Source: an uncultured Eubacteriales bacterium (GTDB lineage: Bacteria > Bacillota > Clostridia > Oscillospirales > CAG-272). From it: a stretch of 46,865 nt of DNA. The stretch spans positions 1 to 46,865 of the forward strand of contig CAKRQU010000013.1 in assembly GCA_934394585.1 (NCBI GenBank), written 5' to 3'. Shown here piece by piece: positions 17,035 through 25,779 of the stretch; position 1 is the first letter of the stretch; the number at the start of each line of letters is the position of its first letter. The notes beneath the pieces are model-generated. The model saw only the letters and a list, made by a program, of their open reading frames with translations, had not been told where the DNA came from and searched no databases. Both the position numbers and the translations under genes were made by a program.

Positions 17035-17063
17035 TGGAAAAAAAGAAAGTTGTATGATATAAT
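17035..17063 (+). promoter_or_regulatory. Probable sigma-A promoter of lon
   Basis: TGGAAA (17035-17040), 17 bases, then TATAAT (17058-17063), about 100 bases before the lon ATG. The -35 box is weak. A small TGCCC/GGGCA hairpin lies in the leader near 17105. I see no CIRCE element. Confidence 0.55.
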
Positions 17064-17161
17064 TATACTGGCATAAAAGCAGAACTTTTGAAAAATCCGT
17101 TTCATGCCCGCAAGGGCAGAGAATTTATATACAGATATCCCGGAAAGGGGGACAGATTCAA

Positions 17162-19615
17162 ATGACAAAAACAACGGAAACAGTGAAAAAATATACATTG
17201 CCGTGTATAGCCATGCGTGATACGGTGGCTTTTCCCGAGGTGCCGATAACACTGGAGGCGGCAAGACAGATTACAAAACGAGCCTGCGACGCCGCTATGA
17301 AAAGCGACGGTACGGTATTTCTCGTATGCCAGCGCGACCCGATGAACGAGGACCCGAAAGGCACGGAGGATTTTTATCCCACGGGTGTGGTGGCAAATAT
17401 ACGCCAGCTCATAAAAGGCGGTCCGAACGGACATTTCAGCATAATAGCCGAACCGAAATCGAGAGCGGAGCTTCTCTCGTTTTCAAAGGACAGATACATA
17501 ACCTGCGAGGTAATGGAAAAGAAAATTTATCTGGAGGACAACGGGGGTCTGCGTGCAGAAGCGCTGATGCGTGATATCAAAAAGCAGGTTTCATCGCTGA
17601 TGAAAATGCTTCCGCGCTTTTCCCGCGAATTGTGGCTTCTGACAAATTCGATAAAAAATCCGTCGCTTTTCTGCGATTTTGTGGCATCAAATCTTCTCAG
17701 CGCCACAGAGGATAAGCAGGCTGTGCTCGGGGAATACGATCCTCTGCGCGGAATGGAAATGCTTTCCCTGATGCTGGAGCATGAGCGCGCCGTTCTCACC
17801 GAGGAGGACGATATAAACCGCAAAGTAAAGGAGCGCATCGACCGCTCGCAGCGCGAATATTTCCTGCGCGAGCAGCTCAAAGTCATTCACGAGGAGCTGG
17901 GCGAGTGCGCCGATGACGACGAGGAAACAGAGGATTATTACAAAAAGCTGGACAGCGGCAGATATCCCGCGGAAGTCGCCGACAGGCTGAAAAAAGAAAT
18001 ACGCAAATTGCAGCGCACGCCCGTGGGTTCCGCGGACGGAGCCGTGCTACGCGGTCATATAGAAACATGCCTGGAAATCCCCTACGGCGTGAAAACGCGC
18101 GACCGCACGGACATTCCCGCGGTGGAAAAGATACTCGACGCCGACCACGACGGGCTGGAAAAAGTAAAAGAACGCATAATAGAATATCTCGCGGCGCTGA
18201 AGCTCAATCCCGAGCTGAAAAATCAGATACTTTGTCTGGTAGGCCCTCCCGGAACGGGCAAAACCTCGGTGGCTTCGTCCATTGCCCGCGCCATGAACAG
18301 AAAATTCGTGCGCGTTTCGCTCGGCGGCATAAAGGATGAATCAGATATACGCGGTCACAGAAAGACATACGTCGGTTCCATGCCGGGCAGAATAATAACA
18401 GGTCTGATAAACGCAAAGACGATGAACCCGCTCATGCTGCTCGACGAGATAGACAAAATGGCGAGCGACGGCAGAGGCGATCCCGCCTCCGCCATGCTGG
18501 AAGTGCTGGACGGCGAGCAGAACAAGGCTTTCCGCGACCATTTCGTGGAGATGCCGGTGGATCTTTCCGACTGTCTTTTCATAGCCACGGCAAATTCGCT
18601 GGACGGTATACCGCTCCCGCTGATGGACCGAATGGAAATAATAGAATTGCACGCATACACGCGCGATGAAAAGCTTTCCATAGCGAAAAATCATCTCATT
18701 CCCAAGCAGGCAAAACGCCACGGGCTGAACGGCAGGAATTTCAGAATAGATGCCGAAGCGCTCGGCATGATGATAGACGAATACACGCGCGAAGCGGGCG
18801 TGCGTTCACTGGAACGCAAAATAGCGCGCTGCGCGAGAAAAGCGGCGAAAACCGTTTCCTGCGGAGAAGCAAAAAGCGTGCGCGTGACGGCGGCAAATCT
18901 TTCCGATTTTCTCGGCACGCAGAAAATGCCGAGGGAGAAAATATCCGACAGAGATGAGACAGGCGTGGTAAACGGCATGGCTTATACCGAGAGCGGCGGC
19001 GATCTTCTGAAAGTGGAGGTGCTTTCCTTTGACGGAAGCGGCAAAACGGAAATCACGGGTTCGCTCGGCGGCGTGATGCGCGAATCGGTGCAGACGGCGA
19101 TAAGCTATATCAGAAGCCGCGCGGACGCGCTCGGTATAAACGGCGATTTTTATAAAAACAAAGATCTGCATATTCATTTCCCCGAGGGTGCCGTACCGAA
19201 AGACGGACCGAGTGCCGGCGTGACGATAGCGACGGCGCTGGCGAGCGAGCTGACGGGGATACCCGCGCGCCGCGACATTTCCATGACGGGAGAAATCACT
19301 CTGCACGGCAGAGTACTCGCCATAGGCGGGCTTCGCGAAAAGACAATGGCGGCATATCTCGCGGGCGTGAAAACAATACTCATTCCCAAGGAAAACGAAA
19401 CGGATATGGCGGAAATAGCCTCCGTAGTAAAGGAAAACGTGAAAATAATACCCGTTTCCGATGCGGACGATGTGCTCCGCATCGCCCTCGTGCGCGATCC
19501 TTTCGAGCATGAAAACGAATGCGAAGAAAAGCCCGCTGTAAAACCCGCAGAGCAGGAAAATCTCCGCGTGGCAAATCCCGCGCACGGCACCGAGGCTTGC
19601 TGCTCGGTAAGATAA
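17162..19615 (+). CDS. lon: ATP-dependent protease Lon (LonA type)
   Basis: Soluble AAA+ serine protease for damaged and regulatory proteins. Length is 817 residues. The N-terminal substrate-binding domain is followed by the AAA+ module with Walker A GPPGTGKTS at 361-369 and Walker B LMLLDEIDK, then the peptidase domain with the Ser684/Lys727 dyad (KDGPSAGVT and GGLREKTMAA), spaced 43 residues as in E. coli Lon. Residues 770-817 form an acidic, Glu/Pro-rich tail ending with two cysteines that I have not seen as a family feature. It heads a run with engB and the site-2 protease. Confidence 0.98.
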   Translation: MTKTTETVKKYTLPCIAMRDTVAFPEVPITLEAARQITKRACDAAMKSDGTVFLVCQRDPMNEDPKGTEDFYPTGVVANIRQLIKGGPNGHFSIIAEPKSRAELLSFSKDRYITCEVMEKKIYLEDNGGLRAEALMRDIKKQVSSLMKMLPRFSRELWLLTNSIKNPSLFCDFVASNLLSATEDKQAVLGEYDPLRGMEMLSLMLEHERAVLTEEDDINRKVKERIDRSQREYFLREQLKVIHEELGECADDDEETEDYYKKLDSGRYPAEVADRLKKEIRKLQRTPVGSADGAVLRGHIETCLEIPYGVKTRDRTDIPAVEKILDADHDGLEKVKERIIEYLAALKLNPELKNQILCLVGPPGTGKTSVASSIARAMNRKFVRVSLGGIKDESDIRGHRKTYVGSMPGRIITGLINAKTMNPLMLLDEIDKMASDGRGDPASAMLEVLDGEQNKAFRDHFVEMPVDLSDCLFIATANSLDGIPLPLMDRMEIIELHAYTRDEKLSIAKNHLIPKQAKRHGLNGRNFRIDAEALGMMIDEYTREAGVRSLERKIARCARKAAKTVSCGEAKSVRVTAANLSDFLGTQKMPREKISDRDETGVVNGMAYTESGGDLLKVEVLSFDGSGKTEITGSLGGVMRESVQTAISYIRSRADALGINGDFYKNKDLHIHFPEGAVPKDGPSAGVTIATALASELTGIPARRDISMTGEITLHGRVLAIGGLREKTMAAYLAGVKTILIPKENETDMAEIASVVKENVKIIPVSDADDVLRIALVRDPFEHENECEEKPAVKPAEQENLRVANPAHGTEACCSVR

Positions 19616-19637
19616 ATGACTGAAAAAGGAGTTTCGG

Positions 19638-20243
19638 ATGGCGATAAATACACAGAATGTCTGCCTGAAAATGACGGCGGGCAGAAAAGATCAGTTCCCG
19701 CGCGACGCGCTTCCGCAGATAGCGCTTTCCGGCAGGTCGAATGTAGGAAAAAGCTCGCTGATAAATACGGTGCTTTCGAGAAAAAGTCTCGCCCGCACGA
19801 GCGCGGAGCCGGGCAAAACGGTGACGGTGAATTTCTACGAAATAGATAAAAAATTTTATCTCGTGGATCTGCCCGGTTACGGCTTTGCAAGGCGGAGCGC
19901 CGAGGAGCAGAAAAAATGGTCGGCGCTGACGAACGCTTACGTTTCGGAAGAAAAGCCCGATATGATAATCCAGCTCATAGATCTGAAAGTCGGGCCCACA
20001 AAGGATGATTACATGATGCTGGACTGGCTCGCCTCGAGCGGCATACCGTATATCGTGGTGGCAACAAAGGCAGATAAACCAAATAAAACGGACAGGGCGG
20101 CAAATCTCGCGGCGCTTTCGTCGCATCCGTATCTCGCGCCGCCTTACGCGCCCGAAAAAATACGCGTGATAGCCTTTTCCTCTCAAACGGGCGAGGGCAA
20201 AAACGAATTGCTTTCCGTTTTCGAAAGCGTAATAAAAAAATAA
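19638..20243 (+). CDS. engB: Ribosome biogenesis GTPase EngB/YsxC
   Basis: Small GTPase involved in large-subunit assembly. G1 is GRSNVGKSSL, followed by the switch region with TSAEPGKTVTVNFYEI, G3 DLPGYG, and G4 ATKADKP, over 201 residues. AAAAAGGAG precedes the ATG. The lon-engB pairing is common in Firmicutes, and the gap of 22 bases suggests cotranscription. Confidence 0.96.
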   Translation: MAINTQNVCLKMTAGRKDQFPRDALPQIALSGRSNVGKSSLINTVLSRKSLARTSAEPGKTVTVNFYEIDKKFYLVDLPGYGFARRSAEEQKKWSALTNAYVSEEKPDMIIQLIDLKVGPTKDDYMMLDWLASSGIPYIVVATKADKPNKTDRAANLAALSSHPYLAPPYAPEKIRVIAFSSQTGEGKNELLSVFESVIKK

Positions 20244-20262
20244 TTTATGTGAAGGGGATACG

Positions 20263-20913
20263 ATGGATAGAATATTAGACTGGCTGAAAGATACGCTCAT
20301 GGCGCTTCCCGCCGTGCTGATAGCGCTTTCTTTTCATGAATTTGCGCACGGCTATGCTTCATGGAAGCTCGGCGACCCTACGGCAAAAAATCTCGGCAGA
20401 CTTACATTAAGCCCTTTTAAGCATCTGGATCCGCTCGGCTTCGTATGCCTTTTGTTTTTCGGTTTCGGCTGGGCAAAACCCGTGCCGGTGAATGCGCGCT
20501 ACTATAAAAATCCGCGCGCGGGCATGGCTATCACGGCGGCGGCAGGTCCGCTTATGAATCTGGTGCTCGGATTTTTCGGCGTGCTTGTTTACAAGCTTGT
20601 TTTCCTGATACCCGCGACGACAGATTTCCTTTTGAATTTCAAGGGAGTCCTGCTGGAAATGGTATTGATATTCTGCACGCTCAATATCAGCCTTTGCGTA
20701 TTCAATCTCATACCGATACCGCCGCTCGACGGCTCGCGCATAGCGTTTATTTTCATGCCGTCGAAATGGTATTTCGGCATAATGAAATACGAGCAGTATA
20801 TTTATCTCGGTCTTATCGTGCTTATGATGCTCGGCGTTTTTGACAGCACCATAGGCTGGCTCAGCAGAAAGATACTTATCGGATTTCTCTCATTCTGGCG
20901 CCTTATTTTCTGA
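20263..20913 (+). CDS. Site-2 protease family zinc metalloprotease (M50)
   Basis: Intramembrane metalloprotease-like protein of 216 residues with about five membrane segments. The zinc-binding HEFAH motif is at residues 25-29, and the third ligand Asp156 sits in NLIPIPPLDGSRI. The short form without PDZ domain corresponds to the YwhC/rhomboid-unrelated S2P subgroup found before scpA in many Firmicutes. Substrate is unknown. It lies 19 bases after engB and 18 bases before the ATG of scpA. Confidence 0.92.
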   Translation: MDRILDWLKDTLMALPAVLIALSFHEFAHGYASWKLGDPTAKNLGRLTLSPFKHLDPLGFVCLLFFGFGWAKPVPVNARYYKNPRAGMAITAAAGPLMNLVLGFFGVLVYKLVFLIPATTDFLLNFKGVLLEMVLIFCTLNISLCVFNLIPIPPLDGSRIAFIFMPSKWYFGIMKYEQYIYLGLIVLMMLGVFDSTIGWLSRKILIGFLSFWRLIF

Positions 20914-20931
20914 TATCGGACGGTTTTTTTG

Positions 20932-21684
20932 ATGGAACAGCTTGTTTTTAAAACGGAAATATACGAGGGTCCGCTCGATCTTTTGCTGGATATCATAGCA
21001 AAAAACAAAATGAGCATCTTCGATATAAAAATATCGCTGATATGCGAGCAATATATGGCATATCTTTCGCAGGCACGCGAAATGAATATGGAAATAGCGG
21101 GCGAATTTATCACGGAGGCGAGCCGCCTCATGCTGATAAAAAGCCGCATGCTCCTGCCCAAACCCGAGGAGGACGACCCGCGAAAGGAACTGGTGGTCCG
21201 CCTGATGGAATATAAGCTGGTGAAAGCGGCGGCTTCATGGCTTCACGAAAGAGAAGAGGAATTCGGCGGCAGATTTCAGAAAGATACCGACGAAATAAAG
21301 CCGGACAAGCGCATACTCACGGAAATGGACAGCGCCATCCTCGGCGCCGCCATGCGAAAAGCGCTGGCGCGTATAGCGGAATACGAGCAGGCACAGCGCG
21401 AAAAGCCGAATGAAATAGCCCCGCTGATAAAGCACAAGCAGGTTTCGGTTCCCGCGCGGATAATGCATATACTGCGTTACATGGCGAGGCGCAAAAACGC
21501 GCATATAGACGAGATTTTCGGCGATGTGACGAGCAGGAGCGAGCTGGCGGCTACTTTTTACGGGCTGCTGGAGCTGATAAAAAGCGGCAGGATAGTGCCG
21601 AGGCGCGCAGAGGATGACGAAACCGGCGAAAATGTGATACTGATGCTGAATACAGAAAAAGAGAAAGGGGAGAAAACAGCCTGA
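20932..21684 (+). CDS. scpA: Segregation and condensation protein A (kleisin)
   Basis: Kleisin subunit that bridges SMC dimers for chromosome condensation and segregation. The N-terminal SMC-binding signature YEGPLDLLLDIIAKNKM is plain, followed by the helical middle (EFITEASRLMLIKSRMLLP) and the C-terminal winged-helix end. The start is the ATG at 20932; a TTG one codon earlier is also possible. The stop overlaps the scpB start (TGATG), so the two are coupled. An Ala/Lys/Glu-rich tail ends the 250-residue protein. Confidence 0.97.
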   Translation: MEQLVFKTEIYEGPLDLLLDIIAKNKMSIFDIKISLICEQYMAYLSQAREMNMEIAGEFITEASRLMLIKSRMLLPKPEEDDPRKELVVRLMEYKLVKAAASWLHEREEEFGGRFQKDTDEIKPDKRILTEMDSAILGAAMRKALARIAEYEQAQREKPNEIAPLIKHKQVSVPARIMHILRYMARRKNAHIDEIFGDVTSRSELAATFYGLLELIKSGRIVPRRAEDDETGENVILMLNTEKEKGEKTA

Positions 21685-22271
21685 TGGATGAAATGACAAC
21701 GGCGATTTCCGTCGCGGAAAACGCGGATTACGATAAAAAAACGCTTTCTCCCGATGAAATAAAAAGAATAACCGAAGCGACGCTTTTTGCGGCGGGTTAT
21801 CCGCTCACTTTCGAAAAGCTCGGCGAGGTGATGGGTATATCGCAGGAGGAGGTCCGCAGCGTCGTAGAGGAATATAAAAAGGAATACGACGACGACCCCA
21901 TGCGCGGCATACAGCTGCTGATACTCGGAAACGCATGTCAGCTCGTGACAAAAGAGGTTTATTCCGATTATGTGAAAGCGGCGCTGGGCGTGCGCGACGG
22001 CGGCAATCTCTCGAAAGCTTCGCTGGAAACCCTGGCGATAATAGCATACAATCAGCCGGCTACGCGCCTGTATGTGGAGCAGGTGCGCGGGGTGGACAGC
22101 AGCTATTCCATAGGCGTGCTGCTGGAGCATGAACTGATAGAGGAAAAAGGCAGGCTGGATGTGCCCGGCAGACCGCGCCTGTACGGCACGACGGAAGCTT
22201 TTCTGCGTACATTCGGGCTTTCTTCTCCGGATGAGCTGCCTCCTCTGGAGGACGGCGGGGAAAATACATGA
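21684..22271 (+). CDS. scpB: Segregation and condensation protein B
   Basis: Winged-helix partner of ScpA and SMC. Family segments seen are TEATLFAAGYPLTFEKLGEVM, LVTKEVYSDYV and the hallmark LSKASLETLAIIAYNQPATR followed by EVRGVDS-like text (VEQVRGVDSSYSI) and GRPRLYGTTEAFLR. At 195 residues it is of normal size. It overlaps scpA by one base and the following DUF2953 gene by four bases (ATGA). Confidence 0.97.
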   Translation: MDEMTTAISVAENADYDKKTLSPDEIKRITEATLFAAGYPLTFEKLGEVMGISQEEVRSVVEEYKKEYDDDPMRGIQLLILGNACQLVTKEVYSDYVKAALGVRDGGNLSKASLETLAIIAYNQPATRLYVEQVRGVDSSYSIGVLLEHELIEEKGRLDVPGRPRLYGTTEAFLRTFGLSSPDELPPLEDGGENT

Positions 22272-22960
22272 GAGCGGCGATAATAATTTCATGCATAGTG
22301 CTGTTTTTTGCGGCGCTCGGCATGATACCGATAAAGCTGACGACGGCAGTATCCGTTTCCGGTGAGAAATCGCGCTTTGCGCTTCTCCTGCGGGTGCTTC
22401 ATATAAAGGTTTTATCCATGAAGCTCGGAGGCGACAAAGGCGGCGCGCGTGCGGCGGAGCCTGCAAAAAAGACGGAGGCAAAATCCGGAAAAGAAAAGAA
22501 AAAAAAGAAAAAATCTTTCGGTTTGCCCGATGAGAAAAAAAGCGCGGGCGATATAGTCGATATGATAAAAATGCTCGCCGATATCGCGAAAAAAACCGTT
22601 TTGAAAACATGGCGCTATATCCGCATCGGCGTGGATATGTACGATGTGAGCATCGGAACGGACGACGCGGCGAAAACAGCGCTTATCTACGGCGGCGCGG
22701 CGCAAGCCACATCATATCTTTTCGCATTTCTGGACGAAACGGCGCATTTTCATGTGAAAAAGAAAGCGCCCGTGAATGTGCGCGCCGATTTTCTCTCGGC
22801 AAAAACCGAGGCGAAAATACAGATGAATTTTACCATACGTGTATGGCAGATAATTTCCATAGCTTTCACCGCGGGCACTGCATATCTTCGCGGCATGAAA
22901 AAGGATAAAAAAGAAAATAAAAATAAAAATATAAAAGAGAAGAAAAGAAAGGCGGACTGA
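22268..22960 (+). CDS. DUF2953-type membrane-anchored protein (YtfI-like)
   Basis: A 230-residue protein with an N-terminal membrane segment (IIISCIVLFFAALGMIPI), a Lys-rich stretch around residues 60-80, and a C-terminal basic tail. Its position directly before a GerW/YtfJ gene matches the B. subtilis ytfI-ytfJ pair, and the N-terminal layout fits DUF2953. Family assignment rests on position and layout rather than a strong motif. It overlaps scpB by four bases and is followed within 6 bases by gerW. Confidence 0.75.
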   Translation: MRAAIIISCIVLFFAALGMIPIKLTTAVSVSGEKSRFALLLRVLHIKVLSMKLGGDKGGARAAEPAKKTEAKSGKEKKKKKKSFGLPDEKKSAGDIVDMIKMLADIAKKTVLKTWRYIRIGVDMYDVSIGTDDAAKTALIYGGAAQATSYLFAFLDETAHFHVKKKAPVNVRADFLSAKTEAKIQMNFTIRVWQIISIAFTAGTAYLRGMKKDKKENKNKNIKEKKRKAD

Positions 22961-22965
22961 AAATC

Positions 22966-23433
22966 ATGGAAGAAAACAAAATCAGCTCTCTCATTGCATC
23001 ATCGCTGGAAGGCATACGCGATCTCGTGGATGCCAATACAATCATAGGCACGCCGATAGAGGCGGGCGGCTCGGTGATAATACCCGTATCGAAAATATCC
23101 GTGGGCTTTGCCGGCGGAGGAAACGATTATGCGGGAAAGCACAGCCAAGGCGGGAAAAATAATTTCGGCGGAGGCGGCGGCACGGGCGTCACGGTAACAC
23201 CGGTCGGTTTTCTCGTGGTATGCGAGGGCGGCAGAGTGGAAATGGTGAATGTAAATAATCCCACGGGAGGAAACGATATCGGTTCTTCCATAGAAAATAT
23301 CATAAGCAAAACGCCCGACCTGATAGAAAAAATAAAAGGAATTTTCAAAAAGAAACAGAAAAAAGAAGCCGAAAAAACCGAAGCAGGCGAGGATTTCAAA
23401 GAAGAAACGCCGAGCGGGGAAAAAGGCGAATAA
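22966..23433 (+). CDS. ytfJ: GerW family sporulation protein (YtfJ)
   Basis: Small protein of the GerW/YtfJ family, found in spore formers and linked to germination. The family centre is clear: ANTIIGTPIEAGGSVIIPVS, KISVGFAGGG, and GTGVTVTPVGFLVV. Length is 155 residues with a Lys/Glu-rich end. It is one of the main reasons for calling the organism a spore former by descent. Confidence 0.94.
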   Translation: MEENKISSLIASSLEGIRDLVDANTIIGTPIEAGGSVIIPVSKISVGFAGGGNDYAGKHSQGGKNNFGGGGGTGVTVTPVGFLVVCEGGRVEMVNVNNPTGGNDIGSSIENIISKTPDLIEKIKGIFKKKQKKEAEKTEAGEDFKEETPSGEKGE

Positions 23434-23482
23434 AATTTCTTTTTCTCCATATTGCTAATTAAAAAAACGTATGGAGAATTTT

Positions 23483-24562
23483 ATGAAAAGACTGATATCC
23501 GTATTTGTGCTTTTGCTGGCACTCGCCATGGCGGCGATACCGCTTGCCGCGGCATCCGATTCGGCAAAAAGTTGTATTCTGATGACGACGGAGGGCGAAA
23601 TAATATATGCGCACGATGAAAATACGCGGCGCGGCATGGCGAGCACGACAAAAATAATGACGGCGCTCGTCGCGCTCGAAAACTGCGAAAAGGAAAGAAC
23701 CGTCACGGTTTCTCCCGCGGCGGTGAATGTGGAGGGTTCTTCCGTTTATCTTTACGCGGGCGAAAAAATAACGATGGAAAATCTGCTTTTCGCTCTGATG
23801 CTGCAAAGCGCAAACGATGCCGCCGCGGCTATAGCCATAGAAACGGCGGGCAGCATAGAGGCTTTTGCCGATATGATGAACGAAAAGGCGCGCGAGCTGG
23901 GACTGCACGATACGCATTTTGAAAATCCGCACGGGCTCGATGACGCGGAGCATTATACCACGGCAAAGGAGCTGGCGCTGATAACAGCCGAGGCGCTGAA
24001 AAATCCCGAATTTGCCAAAATAGTTTCCACGAAAAAGAAAGCGATACCGCTTCACGACGGCACGGCGACGCGCCTGCTCGTAAATCACAACAGACTGCTG
24101 CGTTCCTACGGGGATATCATCGGAGTGAAAACGGGATTTACGAAAAAATGCGGCAGGACGCTCGTTTCGGCAGCCGAACGTGACGGAGTAACGCTGATCT
24201 GCGTGACGCTCTGCGACGGAAACGACTGGCACGACCACAGGGAGCTTCTGGACTACGGCTTTTCGCTTTACGAGAGAGAAAAGCTGGCTTGCGCCGACGA
24301 TATGACTTTTGAAATACCCGTTTGCGGCGGTGATGTGTCGAAAATTCTGTGCGGGATATCGGAGGATATTTTCGCCACGCTGAAAAAAGACCACGCCAAA
24401 GTGGAAATGCGCCTGAAATTGCCGCGCTTTCTTTACGCCGGCATAAAAGAGGGCGACAAAATAGGCGAAGCGGAATTTATCTGCGGCGGCAAAACCGTGG
24501 CGCGCGCGGATATATCGGCAAAGGAAAATGTCGGCACAGAGGCAAAACACAGAAAAAGATGA
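23483..24562 (+). CDS. dacF: D-alanyl-D-alanine carboxypeptidase (S11, DacF-like)
   Basis: Penicillin-binding protein that trims the terminal D-Ala from peptidoglycan stem peptides. The start at 23483 is preferred to 23471 because GGAG stands just before it. A signal peptide covers residues 1-24 (LISVFVLLLALAMAA...AAAS). The three active-site motifs are STTK (Ser54, Lys57), SAN (109-111) and KTG (in GVKTGFTKK). A C-terminal PBP5-C-like beta domain follows. Its place after scpB and ytfJ matches the sporulation-associated DacF setting of Firmicutes. Confidence 0.93.
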   Translation: MKRLISVFVLLLALAMAAIPLAAASDSAKSCILMTTEGEIIYAHDENTRRGMASTTKIMTALVALENCEKERTVTVSPAAVNVEGSSVYLYAGEKITMENLLFALMLQSANDAAAAIAIETAGSIEAFADMMNEKARELGLHDTHFENPHGLDDAEHYTTAKELALITAEALKNPEFAKIVSTKKKAIPLHDGTATRLLVNHNRLLRSYGDIIGVKTGFTKKCGRTLVSAAERDGVTLICVTLCDGNDWHDHRELLDYGFSLYEREKLACADDMTFEIPVCGGDVSKILCGISEDIFATLKKDHAKVEMRLKLPRFLYAGIKEGDKIGEAEFICGGKTVARADISAKENVGTEAKHRKR

Positions 24563-24586
24563 CTTTTATATAAAGAGGATAAACAT

Positions 24587-25318
24587 TTGGAAGAAATAAG
24601 ACTTCAGAAATTTCTCTCGGCAAAGGGGATAATGTCCCGCCGCGCCGCAGAGGAGGAAATAGCCGCGGGCAAAATAAAGGTAAACGGCGAAATCGCCACG
24701 CTCGGCACAAAAATAGATCCCGAGAGGGACAGCGTGGAATACAAAGGTAAAAAAATAAGCGGCGCATCGGAGCGAAAGATTTATCTGATGCTCAATAAGC
24801 CGCGCGGATATCTCACATCTATGAGCGATGACCGCGGCAGGCAATGCGTTTCCGAGCTCGTATCGGATGTCGGAGCGCGGGTTTATCCCATCGGCAGACT
24901 CGATCTCGAAAGCGAGGGACTTTTGCTTTTCACAAACGACGGCGATTTTGCAAACAAACTGATGCACCCGCGATACCACAAAGCGAAAACTTATCATGTG
25001 AAACTGGCGGGAGAAATCGACCCCGAAAAGGTGACGCGCCTGTCCGAGCCGATGGAAATAGACGGATATATGACAAAACCCGCCACTGTTTCGCTGATAA
25101 CGAGAAAGAAAGAATATTCCGTAGTGGCGATAACGCTTTTTGAGGGACGCAACAGGCAGATACGCAAAATGTGCGAGAAGCTTTCGCTTCATGTGCTTTC
25201 TCTGCGCAGAGTGAGCATAGGTGAAGTGAAGCTGGGCGATCTGCGCCCCGGAAAATGGAGATATCTCACAAAATCTCAGGTAGCTTCGCTGAAAAAGGAG
25301 AGTGAACGCGATGTTTGA
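24587..25318 (+). CDS. rluB: Ribosomal large-subunit pseudouridine synthase, RluB/RsuA family
   Basis: Converts uridine to pseudouridine in 23S rRNA. An N-terminal S4 RNA-binding domain (LQKFLSAKGIMSRRAAEEEI) precedes the catalytic domain with YPIGRLDLESEGLLLF, where the Asp is catalytic, and GRNRQIRKM. Length is 243 residues and the start is TTG with AGAGGAT upstream. The RluB label is by family; RluE/F-like activity cannot be excluded. The end overlaps the next gene by 8 bases. Confidence 0.93.
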   Translation: MEEIRLQKFLSAKGIMSRRAAEEEIAAGKIKVNGEIATLGTKIDPERDSVEYKGKKISGASERKIYLMLNKPRGYLTSMSDDRGRQCVSELVSDVGARVYPIGRLDLESEGLLLFTNDGDFANKLMHPRYHKAKTYHVKLAGEIDPEKVTRLSEPMEIDGYMTKPATVSLITRKKEYSVVAITLFEGRNRQIRKMCEKLSLHVLSLRRVSIGEVKLGDLRPGKWRYLTKSQVASLKKESERDV

Positions 25319-25703
25319 AGTAAAGCCGGTGGAAAGCAAGGAGCGTCAGCGTGAGTTATGCAGGCTTTGCGGCGTGCCGTATCGCGATGAATGCTTTGCT
25401 TATGCCGCGACGGAGGAGGGCAAAGTGATAGGGCTTTGCCAGTTTTCCATAAAAAACGATACGGGCTATATGTATGAATTGGTTTGTCCGGACGGGACGG
25501 ATGATGAAGAAATGCTTTTCATCATGGGCAGAGCGGCGCTGAATTTTATAGATCTGTGCGGCGCACACGATGCGGAAAAATGCGTGGATGATAAAATGGC
25601 GAGAAAAATAGGCTTTGTCGAAAAGAACGGAAAGCTGAAAATGAATCTCCGCGGAGTTTTTGACGGGCATCATCACGGCAAAAATGCGGAAAAAGAAAAG
25701 TGA
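25311..25703 (+). CDS. GNAT-like small protein
   Basis: A 130-residue protein that looks like a divergent GCN5-type N-acetyltransferase: FAYAATEEGKVIGLCQF resembles the first strands of the fold, and the closing ARKIGFVEKNG is a typical GNAT end. The acetyl-CoA-binding R/Q-x-x-G-x-G/A loop is not recognisable, so catalysis is uncertain. The ATG at 25311 is chosen over GTG at 25302 because GGAG lies 10 bases upstream. It overlaps rluB. Confidence 0.7.
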   Translation: MFEVKPVESKERQRELCRLCGVPYRDECFAYAATEEGKVIGLCQFSIKNDTGYMYELVCPDGTDDEEMLFIMGRAALNFIDLCGAHDAEKCVDDKMARKIGFVEKNGKLKMNLRGVFDGHHHGKNAEKEK

Positions 25704-25779
25704 CGGGAGTCGGATTTATAAAAAAGCTTCATATTTAACATAAAAATCACGAAAAACATATACGGAGGACATAAAAATA

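Noticed and set aside
23459..24550. 363-codon minus-strand frame over dacF
   Set aside because: Antisense shadow of the carboxypeptidase gene; no domain and no start signal.
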